Assembly: GCA_963693305.1 (NCBI GenBank)
Contig: OY855905.1
Span: forward strand, 46,887,895-46,951,894
From: Meandrina meandrites
Lineage: Eukaryota; Cnidaria; Anthozoa; Scleractinia; Meandrinidae
Direction: 5' to 3'
DNA length: 64,000 nucleotides
This document shows, one piece after another, positions 12,456-30,889 of this stretch; position 1 is the stretch's first letter, and every line of letters starts with the position of its first letter. The translations under genes and the position numbers were made by a program. The notes under the pieces were generated by a model. The model ran no database searches and was not told where the DNA came from. It worked only from the letters and a program-made list of their open reading frames with translations.

Positions 12456-13010
12456 TAAAAATGTTTAAACAAGCAAGCAACCGTGGACGATGATCCTACT
12501 GGTATACGTTGGATCAATAATGATCTGATCGGTTTAAAATAGAAAAATGAAGACTATAAAAAAGCAGAAACCGATACAACGTAGAAAGGTTATAAATTTG
12601 TGTACTATATTTTGGCTGGCCAAACCAGCCTTCTTCAGGTACAATAGGAAATTACATTGGGAAGGGTTTTATATGTAGTGATTGCGGTATTTTGCGCAAT
12701 ACCGGAAATACGTAAAGGTAATGAAATTGACAGTGTAGAATGAAATAAAAATAAAGTAAAATAAACTAAAAATAATAAAATAGCTGATAATACAGTACAG
12801 ATGAATAAATCAGTATGTTTCTTCGCGAATGTTAAGGCCTTCGGGATCAATTGTCCTGCCTTTTAAGATTAAAAAGGCTTCCCTGGCCTTACGGATTGAG
12901 TCCCTGCCCGAAAAGACTTTTTCGATGGGGATTAGTTGCATGTCATTAGCAGGATTTTCAAAAGAAACAGCGATAAATATCAATATGCAAATTAGCTCCG
13001 AAAGCGACAT
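12456..13010 (-). mobile_element. Element fragment with a GIY-YIG-like C-terminal tail
   Basis: This block replaces about 70 bp of unrelated sequence in copy B. On the minus strand 12830-12950 encodes FSGRDSIRKAREAFLILKG then TIDPEGLNIRE. That arrangement (R.AREAFLI..KG...PEGLN) resembles the C-terminus of GIY-YIG endonuclease modules carried by Penelope-like and related cnidarian elements. The dyad TGGCTGGCCAAACCAGCC lies at 12614-12631. Only a fragment is left; the family assignment is tentative. Confidence 0.4.
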
Positions 13011-13065
13011 TTTGCTATATTTATCTCCGTAATTCCCGAAAACTTTTTTTCTTAAAAATTATTTT

Positions 13066-13487
13066 AGGCCATCCCCTTTTTTTTTCGTTTATTGTCGAAT
13101 GCGTTTTCTGATTTTGGGTCTGTCGGTCGGAAAAAAAAAGAAAAAAGAAACAAAAAAAAAATTGGAAAAGGAGTCTGGAACTAGGAGGCCCGGTATCGCA
13201 GCCTAATATCCGTGGAGCCTGGAAACAACAAGACATGGTTATAAAGTCAACATGGCGGCAATGGAGGAAGGAAAAATCGACGTCGTGGTTAAACTCAAAC
13301 GAGAACAGCGAAAAAAAAGATGATGAACCACCAAAACTGTATGGCAAAAAATTGCCTATGTTTTGGATTAAAGTGACATTTGTTTGAAATAATGTGTCAT
13401 TGCCTTCTGCATAACTTTTTTTTTTTGAAAACGCGAAAATCTGGGTCGGTCGGACGACGCTAAACAGAGAAAAAAGGGGGATGGCCT
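13066..13487. mobile_element. MITE with AGGCCATCCCC ends, absent from copy B
   Basis: It starts AGGCCATCCCC and ends GGGGGATGGCCT. Copy B at about 36431 reads straight through without it. It has long A and T tracts and no transposase. The target duplication is not clear from the empty site. Confidence 0.75.
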
Positions 13488-13651
13488 TACAAGGCAAAGA
13501 AATGTTCCTTACCTGAGAAAAGATGCCTTTCAGACTATGTAAAAGCGTTTCAGTTTTGCTGTGAGTGATTATTTTCATTTCCCACTCTGCGGCCGGTAAC
13601 ACAGTGTTTGTTTTGTTTGCTAGGCTGTTGGTTTCATTCTAATTCAATTAA

Positions 13652-14308
13652 GGACGTTCGCGCTAATTGTTTATGCGCATCCTTACTGCGCACGTAATTC
13701 CTGTCGCAACGCTACGCCACGTCATGCATCGAGCGCGCGCGCTGAGGAATCTTTCCAACCACATATAGGGTGAGTAGCCGTTGCGATAACTTCGCTTGCA
13801 GTTTGCAAGCTTAAATGGTCGGTGACCCCTACTTTTTTCTTAACAGATCACTTTTGTTAACAATTATCTACGTTTTGTGAGAAAATGAAAAAAATCTATC
13901 GATTATAAGGTTGATTTTTTTTGCCCCACGCACGTTCGAATTCCGCTTTTTGATCTTTTCGTTTTGCCGTACGACGGGTTCAAATGCCTCTTCCAGGGCT
14001 AAGTTTTGCATAAAAGATGGCAATACTTAAAATTATTTACGCAACAGATGTACTTCTTCAAAATATCACAAAGATCGTTTGCCTCCGTTTTCTTATCATC
14101 GATAATTTAAACTACAAACCTTGAAAGCAGTGCGAAATTACGTGCGCCAATTTTTCAAAATCAGGGTAGTTTTCTACAGACTTTATCTCTGAAACGAAGT
14201 CGGTGACCCCCACTTTTTTTTGTGTTTCTGACACAAGTAACTCATTATCCGTCCTCAGTAAAAAATTTAGAAAAATCTATTGACTAGAAAATTTTCGCGC
14301 GAACGTCC
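13652..14308. mobile_element. 657-bp MITE with TTAA target duplication (piggyBac-type), absent from copy B
   Basis: It begins GGACGTTCGCGC and ends GCGCGAACGTCC, flanked by TTAA at 13648-13651 and 14309-14312. The empty site in copy B (near 36596) has a single TTAA, which makes this a clean filled/empty pair. TTAA duplication is the signature of piggyBac transposases; the element codes for none and must have moved in trans. Confidence 0.9.
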
Positions 14309-14503
14309 TTAAAAGCAGGCAAGTTGTCTACATTTTCAAAGCTCTCTCAGCTCATCCTTACAACGTCTGAGGTTCCTCACTATTTTTGTCAATAAAAAGT
14401 TTATTAAAATGTCGTGATAAAATCTATCTAGTCCATCTCTGTTTTTTACTTACTCAGTTACATAGCGGATCATTGGAATTCACGGGAGCGGGGTGGGAGG
14501 CGA

Positions 14504-14519
14504 GGGGGGGGGGGGGGGG
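14504..14519. repeat. Poly-G tract (16 G)
   Basis: Sixteen consecutive G. The copy B counterpart at 36795-36809 has 15 G followed by different bases. It lies about 1.8 kb upstream of the astacin start. Length is likely unstable and a sequencing-error hotspot. Confidence 0.9.
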
Positions 14520-14843
14520 AGATGACAAATTAATTTCCCCCTATAAATGTCGAAACAAAAATCCTAAAGCTAAGCCGAAGTATATATTAAAACGAAACGT
14601 CGTTAAGTAGTGGACCTTAATGAGGTTAGTCGTTAGCCGTAAGGCGACCAAAAAATTAAGTCTTAGGCGTACCAGTCGTTGGCCGAAAAAAAAAAACGTT
14701 AACCGTAAAAAGAAAGTTCTAGCCGCAAAAGTGAAAGTCTCAGGATTTCTTGTCAAGACTTTTACGTGTTTTGGTACCGAGAAGTGTTACATTTGCTCCA
14801 AGTCGTTCGCTTTTTCTTTGTGTCAACAGAGTTATTTGAATTA

Positions 14844-15273
14844 ATCATTCTGGCCCCCAGAGCCCGCGATCCTTCTGGTCTCCATCAGGGATCGAGAACT
14901 CAAATTTCTGAGCAATAACATGCGCAGAGCACTCGTTCTGTATCTTTCAGCCAATCAGATTTGTCAGATTTGACTATGAGTCCGTTAATCGCGGACTAAC
15001 GGTTTTGGAGGCGGCCAGATGTCTTGATTCCTGGCGCAGACGAGAAGGATCGCGGCCTCTGGAGACGAGACTGTGAATTGATCACTTACAAAAAAGGAAA
15101 CAAAATCGTGCATTGAAGTGTTCGCGCGCGAAGCGCACTATTAAATTCCAGGAATGGCTCGTTTCGCGAACAGTAGAAATTTTTAATTTTCAAGCCAGAC
15201 TGTGCACTCTCCTTATCCACCTGTCTTTTGCGGATCAAACGAGGAACAACAACATTTGTTCATCATACTAGTA
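14844..15273. mobile_element. 430-bp insert with 6-bp target duplication, absent from copy B
   Basis: GAATTA occurs at 14838-14843 and 15274-15279; copy B has it once. Near the ends, CCGCGATCCTTCTGGTCTCC and its inverted form around GAGAAGGATCGCGGCC suggest imperfect terminal inversion. Type unknown. Confidence 0.75.
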
Positions 15274-15392
15274 GAATTATACTGATAAAGATTATTAGAA
15301 ACTCAGACGTGTTCCATTGAAAGTCCATGAGTCTGATCTGTTCTTCCACTGCCTTCCATTCAACAATTATACTACTCGCCCTCGTCTTTTAT

Positions 15393-15446
15393 ATGAGAAA
15401 AAGTCAACTCGGCTGCGCCTCGTTGACTATTTCTCATATATGAGAG
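15393..15446. repeat. Hairpin ATATGAGAAA...TTTCTCATAT upstream of the astacin gene
   Basis: ATATGAGAAAAAGTCAACTC is inverted as GTTGACTATTTCTCATAT around a GGCTGCGCC core. The same hairpin is at 37238-37290 in copy B. It looks like the centre of a foldback MITE older than the duplication. Confidence 0.7.
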
Positions 15447-16217
15447 GAGGGTGATATTTCTACTTGCGAATCGAAAATAATTAAAAATAAGCCATGAATT
15501 ATTTTCTCAGACCAGAGTTAACTCAGTCTGCTCAGACATATGCATGTATAATATGGGGTGTGTTGAATTTCAAGAGTAATATTTCTGGTAATTTAACTAT
15601 GACTGAAGTTCATAACTCCTGACTATGATTGCTTTTTCTTTTCAATTTGATTTTTCAATCCAGTGTAAACAGATGTTGGAGATGTTTGCAAAATATCTAG
15701 CAGTTGACTGCGATCATGTCTGTTCAGCTTTACAGGCGGAGGGACACACTTACCGAGATAGAAGTTCCTGAATAGAAAGCGCACATTGGTCATTTCAAAT
15801 GTCAACTTCATGCCAGTAAAACGTGGCTTCATTTATCACTTTTCTGTTAAAACATTGACCGTTTTACAGTGGCCAGTTAATCCCATATAAACCATCCGAG
15901 TTACATCAATAAATTATTTCTAATAAATAACCTGTGTATTTGATTTTGTCTATTGTCGGCACGTATTCTGCTTTCAAATTTAAGGATCGCAATATCACGA
16001 CGATTGAATTGTTGAACTCGATAAAGGGAAATGTTTGGTCTCATTGTTTTGAATAAATAGTGCCTGCACTCATTTGAGACTATTTTCAAGTTTTGATTTA
16101 CACGCCACTTTGAATGTTTGAATGAGAAACTGCTGTGTTTGTGTGCAGTAGAAAGAATGGTCAGCAAAGCTACACAGAGGTCTAATATTTGCTTATACTG
16201 CTTAAATATAAACTGAT

Positions 16218-16229
16218 TGTTATATAAGT
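16218..16229 (+). promoter_or_regulatory. TATA box of the astacin gene, copy A
   Basis: GTTATATAAGTT lies about 50 bases before the ATG. It is followed by TCAGTGTTCC, a plausible initiator, and the whole block is conserved in copy B near 38073. Confidence 0.6.
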
Positions 16230-16273
16230 TAGCTTATCAGTGTTCCGTTTTGCGCACCAAGCAAGCGAGAAAC

Positions 16274-22542
<6,269 letters not shown>

Positions 22543-24994
22543 TGAAAGGTGTGCTTATTCACAATTCCTTTTTTAACTTACTCAATAGATTAGCTTAGCT
22601 TAGTTCCTTCATCCCGGCTGGGGGAAAGAGCCGGAAATTAATGTCCTTTAATAGCTCTTTACCTGTTTGCTAAGATATCGACGAGTGTAGCTCCCCACCG
22701 CTTACAGGGAAAAGATCAAATGGTCACTGTAAGTCTAACCAAAGATGGAGAAGTCTAGTGAATTTAAATCTATGAGCCGGTTCCAGTGACTTAATTAAGC
22801 TCAGAGCACTTGAAAGTTTACTGGATTCCTTTTCTTGACTTTCTTTGTAAATTCCTCAGTTCTTTATACCAACTGAAAGGTCACCTTCAATTTTATTTCT
22901 GCATGGAGCTGGCCTTATTTCGCATACACATTATCAGAATACTATCACGTTACTATATTATTACGTAATAAAGGTGATACAAATATAATACAAATAGAAA
23001 TGGAATTTGATACAAACAGAAAAATAAATAGAAATAAAAATAGAATTCTGTGGCACTTTTAACATGTTTGTTGATTTTATATGTCTTGCTTATCGTTCTG
23101 CTTGTAATCCGTAATTAAAATTGGCATGCAATGGGTACCTGTCAGGGTACGTTAGCTTTATTTTGGCTACACTGTTTCACTGTTCCAAGAAATCGTGTGA
23201 GCACTGGCATGGCTACCTTGTAGAAATTTTTAAGCAAATTCCTTTGCATAGGAATTTAATTTCTTCATGCTTCAAGTTTATTGGGGCAAAATGTTATAAA
23301 CATCATGTGAAATAAATGGTCCTCGCAGTGTGTAAGCAATTTAAGCAATTGCAATTTTTTTTCAAACTAAAAAAATTGTTTTGGTCAAAAAAATGCAATT
23401 TCTTAAATTGCCTACACACTGGGAGGATCATTTCATTCATTTCATCATTCATTCGTCGTTCATATATGTATTTCGTATATTCATTAAGTCAAACATCATA
23501 TGATATGGAAAAACATTTTATTGCGATTGAATGTCGGTTTTCCCGGCTTTAATTACTTTTTTGCAGGTTAATCTGAGGTCTCAAAAAATGTTGCAGAGCT
23601 GATGTAAAAGTCACAGACCTTTTAAGGAGTTCTTAACTTGTATTCCAATTGATTGAGACTGAGTAAAATACAATTTCCTGCAAGATCTTGTCCTTCTCCT
23701 GTCTAGACGGATAACACACGTTCAGCCTTAGAAACCTCGCTAAAATTATTATTGATCTCGGTGTATCAGGTTAGGTTGTGAACTAGCTAGTATCACATCT
23801 ACCTGGTTTGTTGTCCCTCGCGTCCCAGCCGAGCTGGCCTTGACGCGATCAATGCTGTTATAACCACACGCAGCGCAAGCAAACGATAGCAGCCATAGTA
23901 AACGCGAACGCGAAAGCGTGAGTCAGCTTGGGTGTCCGGGACATGTTTTCCCGGGAAAATTTGGAGTTACTGTCAGAAATGGATTTGAAGCGAACCACAA
24001 AGTGTTTGGATACGAATGTTTAGATCTTAAGAGGCCGTCTCACTAAGACCGTTCCACTCGATTTTGGACTCCAAAATAGTTTTCCTTCATATTTCTGTCA
24101 CAGGTAGTACTATCTATCCTTACTACTAAAATGCAGTTGAAATGATCAGAAAGTTTGTTTCTCTCCACTGTGGAGCATTTATCGATTACCAGTGTCAAGA
24201 AGTGATGAAACGGCAATTTTTCACGAGTTCTAACACAGGATATTAAACGTTCGTTAAAAATACTTCGCGCCGAGAAAACCCCAAAATTTGTACACATGCA
24301 GTCAATTTTTATCAGTTCTTACTAATGACATGTCATTTGGTTGCTTTCTTGTTCAAAATCGGCGGACAACTACAATATTTATCGCAAAAATATTGTCCTA
24401 AATCTTGCCTTACTTTTCACTTGTGGCAAATAGACCAGGCCTAAATTGCCATTCTAGTTTTAGATTAAGACCTTTTCTGTCGAATTATGAAATAAAATTT
24501 GCGGCACAACGCAATATTGAGAAATAAGTTCGAACGAATTCTTGGCTATTTTCACGGATTAAGTATTGCGTGACACACTTCAAATTCCTGTTCGAGTCTT
24601 GTTGCCTGTTGCCAATTTGATGCTTTGTTTATCAATATTTTCCGCGTATTATATATAAACGACAAGGAAAACGCATTGAAATTCTACAAATGGCAGCTTG
24701 CTTTTCTTTGTTTCGGTTAGTTGACACCAAATACGGTGTTTAGTTTCCTGACCATTAAATAATGATAAGGTCGCTTCGTGTCTTTCGTGATTTAATTTAC
24801 CACTCAAATTATTGACCTTGTAGTTCCTGATGACATTGTGACAATTTACCACTGAAACTTTCCTGGTTATTGTACACAAGCAAGCAAAAGTATGGTACTC
24901 GGTTGCTACAATTATAATGATCCAGTAAGTCTGTCTTGAAAGGAGAGTCGATGACGAAAAGAGATTTGAATACATCTTCCTGTATATAATCATT
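22543..24994. other. 3' flank of astacin copy A, no firm gene
   Basis: It contains a foldback (listed separately) and, on the minus strand, two frames preserved in both duplication copies: 24043-24297 and 24809-24997. Both are discussed among the findings. Conservation alone proves little because the copies are nearly identical. Confidence 0.5.
23316..23440. repeat. Foldback element with CAATTTAAGCAATTG stem
   Basis: CCTCGCAGTGTGTAAGCAAT is inverted about 80 bp later as AATTGCCTACACACTGGGAGG. It is then followed by ATTTCATTCATTTCATTCATT-like tracts. The copy B counterpart is 48681-48800. Confidence 0.75.
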
Positions 24995-24997
24995 CAA
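24809..24997 (-). CDS. Possible exon, unidentified (copy A)
   Basis: A 62-residue open frame rich in Cys and aromatics (VIDSPFKTDLLDHYNCSNRV, then PYFCLL) is preserved in copy B at 49870-50061. The NCSNRVPYFCLL run faintly recalls the end of a C-type lectin domain. No partner exon was found. It could be non-coding. Confidence 0.25.
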   Translation of the reverse strand: MNDYIQEDVFKSLFVIDSPFKTDLLDHYNCSNRVPYFCLLVYNNQESFSGKLSQCHQELQGQ

Positions 24998-27597
24998 GAC
25001 TCGAGTTGCGTTACCGCCCGTGGTGGTTGGAGTGGGGGAGGGGGTGGGGGACTGGGGTTATACCATAAATTGTCCCGCTACGGTTCTAAGATCTTGCCGC
25101 TATTGTAGGATAGAGGACATCATAACGAGCGGAGAGCGGACATCAAAATACGGGCTGCACGATTTTGAGGTTTCTGAAGCTTTGATCACTTGCCCTAAGG
25201 ATCAAACCAGGATTACAATGCAAAAAGGAGCGAAATTTAAGGATCCGCCTTTTCTGAAGGACTGAGAACCTTACTTAACCGTATGCGGTGGCACATACCT
25301 GCATAGGTCTACATAGCCCACAAAAACGAGAGTACCTCTGGGCGTTACCGCTGCAGTGATAACGCAATTCACCATGCCTACCTAGTAGGCTAACTTACAA
25401 GTTTCGAAGAGATACACGAAAGAGTACTGTGCAATTCTGATAGCGCTTGAGCTCCACTTCGTTGCGAACTCCATCGAGCGAGATTGTAAATAGTGCAGTT
25501 GTATTCCGCAAGTAGTGCGCACGTTACTACAGATTTGTCTAAAATTTTGTCTACAGGTAGTCAATCTACTATTCATATCAAAAAATGAATACCAAGAGTT
25601 AGTCTAGATTTCGATAAAATCTGGCTTGTTTAAAAACAAAAGAAAATGATTATCTTTGCTATATGTAACCTTTGTTCCTACGAAACCAGCAAAAAATCAA
25701 ACTTTTCTCATATCAGGCCCATAGCTAGGATTTTGCATGGGGGTGGGCGCCTTTGGAGCAAAATCTCGAGCGCCGCTGTCGCGGTAACGTATCGGGGTCA
25801 TGGAGTATCCTCCCCCAGAAAATTTTGAAAAAATAGGTTATCTGAGACAGCATTTAGTTCGTTTTGAAAACAGTTCATAGGAAACAAGGCAGGTAAAAAT
25901 GAGGGTAGCAACGACAATAATTCTGGTACATTTTTTCGACTATTTTGCTTGGTACTAGGAAAATGGTAAGAATTGGAATCATTGGGTTGGCACTCTCTTA
26001 CCCACATTTTTGTATACTCTCAAGGGACTGTTTTAATTTGTCAAGGGAATACTTTTCGCTGTGGGCGATAAAAACGTCACTGGATAGGAATGCGTCAGCA
26101 CTTCTCGATCCCGAAGTGTTATTTTCACGCGTCGCTCGTCATTTAGCCTGTCTAGCCTTTTGCAAACTACAGGTAGGTATTTTTCAAAGATCTGCCCTTT
26201 TCATCGATTGAATCGCTTAGTTTTACATGCTTAAAAGCTGCTGCGAATCTTCATTGTCAGAGGATATTGGCCAATGCTATTTTCTATTGCTACAAATCTA
26301 TAATTTGTTTGTCGTCTTCATTGAAAGAAGTATTTTTAGCTCGTCACGCAATCTTTTGTTTTGATCACAATTCACGGACTTGATCACGACTTAATGCAGC
26401 TTCTCAAGACTTCAGACAGGAAAATGGTAATGTACAATATTGCTTCGAACTTAAATGGAATTTTTAGAAGGATCGGTAAAGCCACTTAGTGAAAAACTGA
26501 CTACAAAAAGCCGTCGGGCTAAAATTAAACTTACGCTTTAGCGTGAATAATACATGATCTCACGGCTTCAAAAATATGCAGAATTTTGAATCTTTGATAC
26601 ATTAGTAGCTACATCTTGAAATGAGAATTAATCTACAACAAAACTTCCTTCAAGTTTCTTTCATTTGCCCAGTTTACGTTTGGAATTTTAGGGTTCTGAA
26701 GCGTATTGATTTGAAAAGCGCATGGTGACATCACAGGCATCCCAAGCTCACGTTTGAAGAAAGGGAATAATTAATTATCTATTCATTTATTCATTCATTC
26801 GTTTAAGCGTCACGGTGAGCCGGAAAGTGACCTTTGAGCTGACACGGTTTTAGGTTACACAAGAACCGTTGAGAATATGAGCGCTTTATAATAAGACGTT
26901 GTATGGGGAATAAAATAACGTTGATTTAGAACGCTAAATTCTTCAAAATTACTATATTTTTATGCTAGGTGAATTAAATAAAATCTCCTCTTGTGTGTCC
27001 GTAGCGCTTTATGGTTATTTTCGCCGTTTAAGGCTTTTATGCCACTGCTGTTATTCCTTTCATAAGACGAAGTCAAGGCTGCACACTCGGGTTTCGACCG
27101 TTTTCAACTCTGAGGCGGTTTGCATCCAGAAAATCCATCCGATCAAAACTTTTTCGCCCACAGTTAAAGCTCCATGATCCTTGCAAACGCACAAATGTCT
27201 CATCTTCAAAAATCATCGCACATTACGTAGAAAATCAGCATTTTCCACAGGCGATTTCACGATCGCTGCTTTCTGCGATACCTTGTGATTTTGTGATCGG
27301 ACACGGCCGCGAAAGAGGCTTGGATCCAAGGTAAAATTTCGCTCTACCCGGAGTGGTATAGTCATTCTTTGTACATCTACAACAGACGCAATTTGAATAT
27401 CCTGCTGGGTTTTCAGTCTTGATTTGATTTGGTTTTCTGAGATCACTAGTAGTGAATCGTGCTCGCAAGTGATCGCATAGCCAGTGCTCGCAGAAAACGT
27501 CCGTTGTTGATGTACAAAGAATAACTATATACTATACGTCATTTCACTCCTTTCACGGGAAACTAAGAACTCACAATTGACCTCGCTCCCAATGTGT
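24995..27597. other. Intergenic between duplication copies, no supported gene
   Basis: I read both strands and found no convincing exon. A G-rich stretch (GGGGGAGGGGGTGGGGG) is at 25030-25055. Several short frames at 25945, 26962 and 27213 have no recognisable content. Confidence 0.5.
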
Positions 27598-27672
27598 GGC
27601 TTCATAGCTCAGTTGGTAGAGCATCGCACCGGTATCGTGATAGCTCAGTTGGTAGAGCATCGCACCGGTATC

Positions 27673-27705
<33 letters not shown>
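27598..27705 (+). tRNA. tRNA-Thr(GGT)-like gene or SINE head with a 36-bp internal duplication
   Basis: GGCTTCA at the start pairs with TGAAGCC at the end; the A-box TAGCTCAGTTGGTAGAGC occurs twice (27605 and 27641) and the B-box GGTTCGAATCC is at 27685. Bases 27604-27639 and 27640-27675 are near-identical tandem copies. One copy alone would give a 72-nt cloverleaf with anticodon GGT (Thr). The downstream TTTTTCAGGCTTCTTC and GCGACGATCA resemble the tail of a tRNA-derived SINE of a type I recall from corals, so a SINE is more likely than a working tRNA. Confidence 0.75.
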
Positions 27706-27727
<22 letters not shown>

Positions 27728-27896
27728 ATTCCAATTGCTTAAATTGGAAATTCACTGCGACGATCACTTATCACCTTCAAAGTCACTACTATTGTAAATA
27801 GCCATATACCTTTAAGGCCACTCTCTCGGAGAGAATCCAAATTTCATACAAAACCCTGGATTACTTTGGCATTAAGGGCATCCCGTAGGAAACCGG

Positions 27897-28110
27897 CAGA
27901 TCTGTTTATAGTCTGTTACAGATCTGCTAGCAGATCTGTAGCAGATCTGCAGATTGTCTTCGCATCATCTACAGATTATCTGCAGATCATCCGCGGAATG
28001 TCTGCAGAATGTCTGCAGAATATCTGCAGAATATCTGCAAAATGTCAGCAGACCTGCAGATCTGCAATTTGTCTGTTGAATAGCAGACAAAAAGCAGACT
28101 AGCAGACGAA
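27897..28110. repeat. Degenerate CTGCAGA/AGATCTG repeat
   Basis: About twenty CTGCAGA-like units (AATGTCTGCAG, AGATCTGCTAG) occur at variable spacing over 210 bp, partly self-complementary. Confidence 0.8.
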
Positions 28111-28850
28111 CTACACCAACCAAGCAATTAGTTTTGGAGTACACTGTACGTACGTCACACAACAGATTTCTCGTTTGAACTGGAGCATTAAAAAACATGA
28201 ATTCTTCTTTAGAAAAAGCAGCCTCATAATATTTTACTCTACATTGTAATTAAAAAGAATACTTTGCAATTGGATTGGTAAAATGAAAGGAACAAAAGGA
28301 AAATTGCCAACTTCAATACAAACATGTACACGATGTAACTTACAACCCTTTATTAAAATGTAATATTCCTATGTCTCTACAGTTACATGTAAATAAAGGA
28401 ATCTGACTTGAAATAGAAAGTTGAAAGAAAGTTACAGTTATTCTTTGTTGTGGCTTACATGCGAGTAAAAAAATAATATATAGGATGCGATTTTCATGTC
28501 CTGATTGCTAGACCATCTCTGTGCACAAATGCAACATGTTCGTTTAATTTGTATCCAGCTACAAACTGTTTAACAGTGCTCACCTTTCACTTGACCGATC
28601 ATTGGCCTGTTCCATATCTTGTGGTAATAAAATTATAGCTAAACACAGTCGCTGATGAGACTCATTTCCCACGTACAACTGTTTCAAGAACATCACACCG
28701 ATGGAAACATTTCAGGACAAACGTTGCTTCGCATTCCAGCACGGGCCGATGTACGTATAAAGACGTTTGCAGCTAATTACATTGTTTACAAGCACTGTTC
28801 ATAGAGAAAACTTTTCAGCCAGCATAAAAGGAACGGCAGGTACAAAAGGC

Positions 28851-28920
28851 AGGTCACAGGTCACAGGTCACAGGTCACAGGTCACAGGTCGCAGGTCACA
28901 GGTCACAGGTCACAGGTCAG
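28851..28920. repeat. Heptamer tandem array (AGGTCAC)10
   Basis: Ten head-to-tail copies of AGGTCAC, one with a G for A change. The same flank, with only about two units, occurs inverted at 35405-35460. Confidence 0.95.
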
Positions 28921-29085
28921 CAAAAAGAAAAACTTGGCAATTACATAAGTACTCCTGCATTGCGGCTGAAGTACTGGCATTAACATTCGACGCATATACG
29001 TTAGTATTATATTCTTAAATTTCAATTTACATCTGTCAGGTATGTTGAAGTGCACCAAACATGTTTTTAGCTTTAAATCTTCGTC

Positions 29086-30643
29086 TTTAAGAGCATATGA
29101 CTGTAATTTTGAAGAATCCCGAGACAGGACTAAAAAATCGAATTTTTTTTATAAGATCAAAAAGACCCTTTTAGTGAACTATTTTCGAAAATATTATTCA
29201 AAAGTTCCAGCGAGTTTTATTTTTTGAGAAATCGAGGAAAGTTTGAAATTGTAGCACATGGACTCTGAACGCCGATTGAAATTAATTAACATATTGCAAT
29301 TTTGAGCCATTTTCGATGCGCTAGTTCACAAGTTCGGAGACTTGCCTTGAGTTCATTTTTATACGAGACGTTGGCCATCCTTTCGTCATTCTTTTGAACA
29401 ACAAACCATACTGAAGTATGTAATTGTTAACACGTTTTTGTCCGTTTAAAAATTATACCGATCGCAATTAAAATAACATACCGAATTTCACCTAACTTCA
29501 GAGCGCCAGAGCTTCAAGGGTATATGTTTCTATCTGCAAAACATTAGCTTTTTAGAAAGCTTTATCCCTTCCACTTTTCATATCCAAAGCGTTAGTTTGG
29601 CCCGTAAAAAATGAGTGCGCTAGCACAAAAAATATACAAGCCTATTTGAACATATTCCGCCATTTTCTACGGTATACCGGATGAGGTTGATAAAAAATAT
29701 TTTCTGGTTTAAGTGACCTAAAATTGAGCTTATACTATCGCCATTATACATCTTAATGAGCACTTTCTTGCCATAAATCTTAACTATGTTAAATCTTAAT
29801 TCAAACGAACTATTTTGAAACGAAAATAAAACAACAAACTTCACACTTACCTCCCGCCGCCGTTAATTTATGCGAGGAAAGAAACTCGTCGATCGCTGTT
29901 GTTGTTGACATTTGCTTTGCGGAGTTTCTGCTGATATCTACTTGTTAGTTTACAAAAAGACACGCTTTCTCCGAAGTTTAATCTGAATTTGGAGGACATT
30001 CGGCAGGTCATGATATACCAAACGGCAATTTCGTGTTCTAGTCCGCCAGTTCGTGTTGATAATGCTCGTCACGCAAAGGAAAGAATGCGAGCTGTTTGTG
30101 TCACGTTTGTGTTCATTTATGTTCGGCCGTCAAAATGAGCTCAAAAATGTATTTCTTGTTCAAAGAATGGTTGGTTTCATTTTCTGAAAGGAAAGAAAAA
30201 TATAATCTGACAGCCCGGGTGATGTAAAAGAAACATGACGACGAATAAAGTGGAAATCACGGTCTGCCCGGAAGTATTAAAAGAACTCTGTTTTTAATAA
30301 ATACTGTAATTAAATATAAGTAAACATTGAAAGCCCCAAAATGATTTCTGAAGCATTCCAAAAACTCTTTTTTACTATAAAATAGAATAGCTTAGTATAA
30401 ATGTTTTTGTCTCTTCATTTCTGCAGTTATCTGAAGGCGTGACGAGCTCTTGTCAATCCAAACGTCGCCAAAGCGATTATCGATACATCTGGAATCAAAT
30501 TACTCTTTTGGTTGACGAAAGTGTTCCAGTGTTATTACTTTATAACATGGCATCTTGTAGTTATTCGGCGATATTCGAAAGCGTTTCACGCTGTGGATCT
30601 AGCTCCAATGATGCCCAAGATGTACAATGCGTCGTCATAAGTG
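29086..30643 (+). repeat. Long inverted repeat, left arm (1558 bp)
   Basis: Near-identical to the reverse complement of 31300-32860. The outer edge is TTTAAGAGCAT and the inner edge GCGTCGTCAT. It carries a start-type exon on the minus strand (29911-29851) and a truncated copy of the exon at 31515-31201. Confidence 0.95.
29851..29911 (-). CDS. First exon of an unidentified gene, left-arm copy
   Basis: ATG at 29911-29909 opens MSTTTAIDEFLSSHKLTAAG and runs into a GTAAGT donor. It points out of the inverted repeat. The identical exon is 32032-32092 on the plus strand. No second exon was found. The product is not recognised. Confidence 0.4.
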
Positions 30644-30678
30644 CCCGGTCCGGGCACCTCCAGTGGATCCGCCACTGA
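30426..30678 (+). pseudogene. Truncated duplicate of the inverted-repeat gene exon
   Basis: From a TTTCTGCAG acceptor it encodes VTSSCQSKRRQSDYRYIWNQ and continues to DAQDVQCVVIS, where the arm ends. The last residues run into unrelated spacer sequence and a stop. The intact form is on the minus strand at 31515-31201. Confidence 0.6.
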
Positions 30679-30889
30679 ATTGTGCAGGGTGTACCTTGTT
30701 CTATGCAAGATATACGAAAGAGTTATTAAAATATCTTTTCCTGAAAAATTGGTATATAATATAGTAAACGCCTGGACCGCAGGGCGGAGCCTCCGAAAAT
30801 AAATAAATATTTTGAGTTATCTTACATCAACCCCCTCACCCTAGCGGGCGAGTTTCTAACAAATCATGAAGGAAAATGCATGTACTCAC

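Noticed and set aside
13021..13602. 193-residue minus-strand frame in copy A
   Set aside because: It crosses the AGGCCATCCCC MITE and is Phe/Ser/Lys-rich because of T and A tracts; copy B without the MITE has no such frame.
27577..27801. Protein reading IAQLVEHRTGI...VTGSNPVEA
   Set aside because: It is a translation of tRNA-like sequence, a frequent false gene in coral annotations.
28851..28920. CRISPR array
   Set aside because: Head-to-tail 7-mers without spacers, in a eukaryotic context.
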